Below are positions 5,970-6,281 of a stretch of DNA of 6,281 nt, piece by piece; the stretch's first letter is position 1, and every line of letters starts with the position of its first letter. The DNA lies in the NCBI GenBank assembly GCA_003554665.1, contig PWGY01000007.1, positions 1 to 6,281 of the forward strand, read 5' to 3'. The DNA comes from Bacteroidales bacterium. Lineage in GTDB: Bacteria; Bacteroidota; Bacteroidia; Bacteroidales; UBA7960. The position numbers and the translations under genes were made by a program. The notes below the pieces were generated by a model that saw only the letters and a program-made list of their open reading frames with translations, made no database searches and was not told where the DNA came from.

Positions 5970-6281
5970 ACATGACAATCACCAGGGAGGTGCTGGTCAG
6001 TCCCATTACCGGCAGCAATACCACCCCACCGATGATGCCTCCGAGCCATCCCCCCATCAGGTCAGAACTGTAAAGGAAACCGGCTGTGCCGCTAAGGCTT
6101 CGGGAAGTCTTCAGGTATTCCCGGTTGGCCAGGGGGAAGGCCGATCCCACGAGAATTCCCGAAATAAACGAAAGCAGCAGAAAGATGGCTTTCAGCAATG
6201 GGTCAAACCAGGTGTGGGCAAGCAGGTCGCCCGCACCGGTAAAAACAAATGGCAGCAGCAGGGCAAAAACGATGATCAGCA
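5905..6281 (-). CDS. C-terminal part of a membrane-fused spermidine synthase-like protein (5' truncated by window edge)
   Basis: The minus-strand frame is open from the right window edge to TAA at 5907-5905 and gives 124 residues. The gene therefore continues beyond the window, and the apparent TTG start at 6198 is internal. The fragment is strongly hydrophobic, with about four membrane segments. It carries GILVGSAFPLANREYL (41-56 of the fragment) and GFLYSSDLMGGWLGGIIGG (67-85), followed by VVLLPVMGL. The sequence 'G...G..FPLA ... G.LY..DL.GG.LG...GG...LP..GL' is what I associate with the membrane part of polytopic proteins annotated as fused MFS/spermidine synthase or spermine synthase-like; this is family memory rather than a search. 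The catalytic synthase domain, if present, is outside the window. The last 65 bases, including the stop codon, overlap the 3' end of the serine hydrolase gene in antisense. The charged end KKARLPKA is encoded in that overlap. Confidence 0.72.
   Translation of the reverse strand, partial: LIIVFALLLPFVFTGAGDLLAHTWFDPLLKAIFLLLSFISGILVGSAFPLANREYLKTSRSLSGTAGFLYSSDLMGGWLGGIIGGVVLLPVMGLTSTSLVIVMFKVLSLTLLLLALKKARLPKA

Noticed and set aside
5905..6198. Complete 97-residue protein starting at TTG 6198
   Set aside because: The frame stays open to the window edge with hydrophobic, family-like sequence, so this is the tail of a larger protein.

Overview
This 6.3 kb window comes from a bacterial chromosome with roughly balanced base composition. 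It most likely belongs to a member of the Bacteroidota. That assignment is an inference. It rests on weak or absent Shine-Dalgarno sequences at the starts, on promoter-like boxes matching the TAnnTTTG / TTTG pattern known from Bacteroides and relatives, and on Cys-anchored lipoproteins. No rRNA, tRNA, CRISPR array, transposase or integrase is visible.

Layout. At the left edge (+) is the 3' end of a small DUF2007-type gene, followed 25 nt later by a predicted lipoprotein with an HEFIH zinc-protease motif (197-1078). Facing it on the minus strand are a two-domain CHR-family (chromate transporter ChrA-like) permease (1180-2382) and, upstream of it in the same orientation, an FMN nitroreductase-family oxidoreductase (2539-3081). 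A 265-nt divergent intergenic region (3082-3346) holds candidate promoters in both directions, a perfect 20-bp tandem duplication and spaced direct repeats. On the plus strand come an NhaC-type Na+/H+ antiporter (3347-4765) and, 10 nt later, a beta-lactamase-fold serine hydrolase lipoprotein (4776-5969). The right edge (-) is the C-terminal part of a polytopic membrane protein resembling membrane-fused spermidine synthase-like proteins. Its last codons overlap the end of the hydrolase gene by 65 bp, tail to tail.

How the genes may work together. The antiporter and hydrolase are probably co-transcribed. The nitroreductase and CHR permease may form a transcription unit linked to anion or redox stress. 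I see no convincing multi-gene defence, secretion or biosynthetic system. The most interesting structure is a 37-bp direct repeat (32/37 identical) at 135-171 and 1175-1211. It flanks the metalloprotease-like lipoprotein gene. Each copy can be read as the C-terminal codons plus stop of the DUF2007 protein on one strand and of the CHR permease on the other. This suggests that the two genes once overlapped tail to tail and that the lipoprotein gene was inserted between them with duplication of the overlap.
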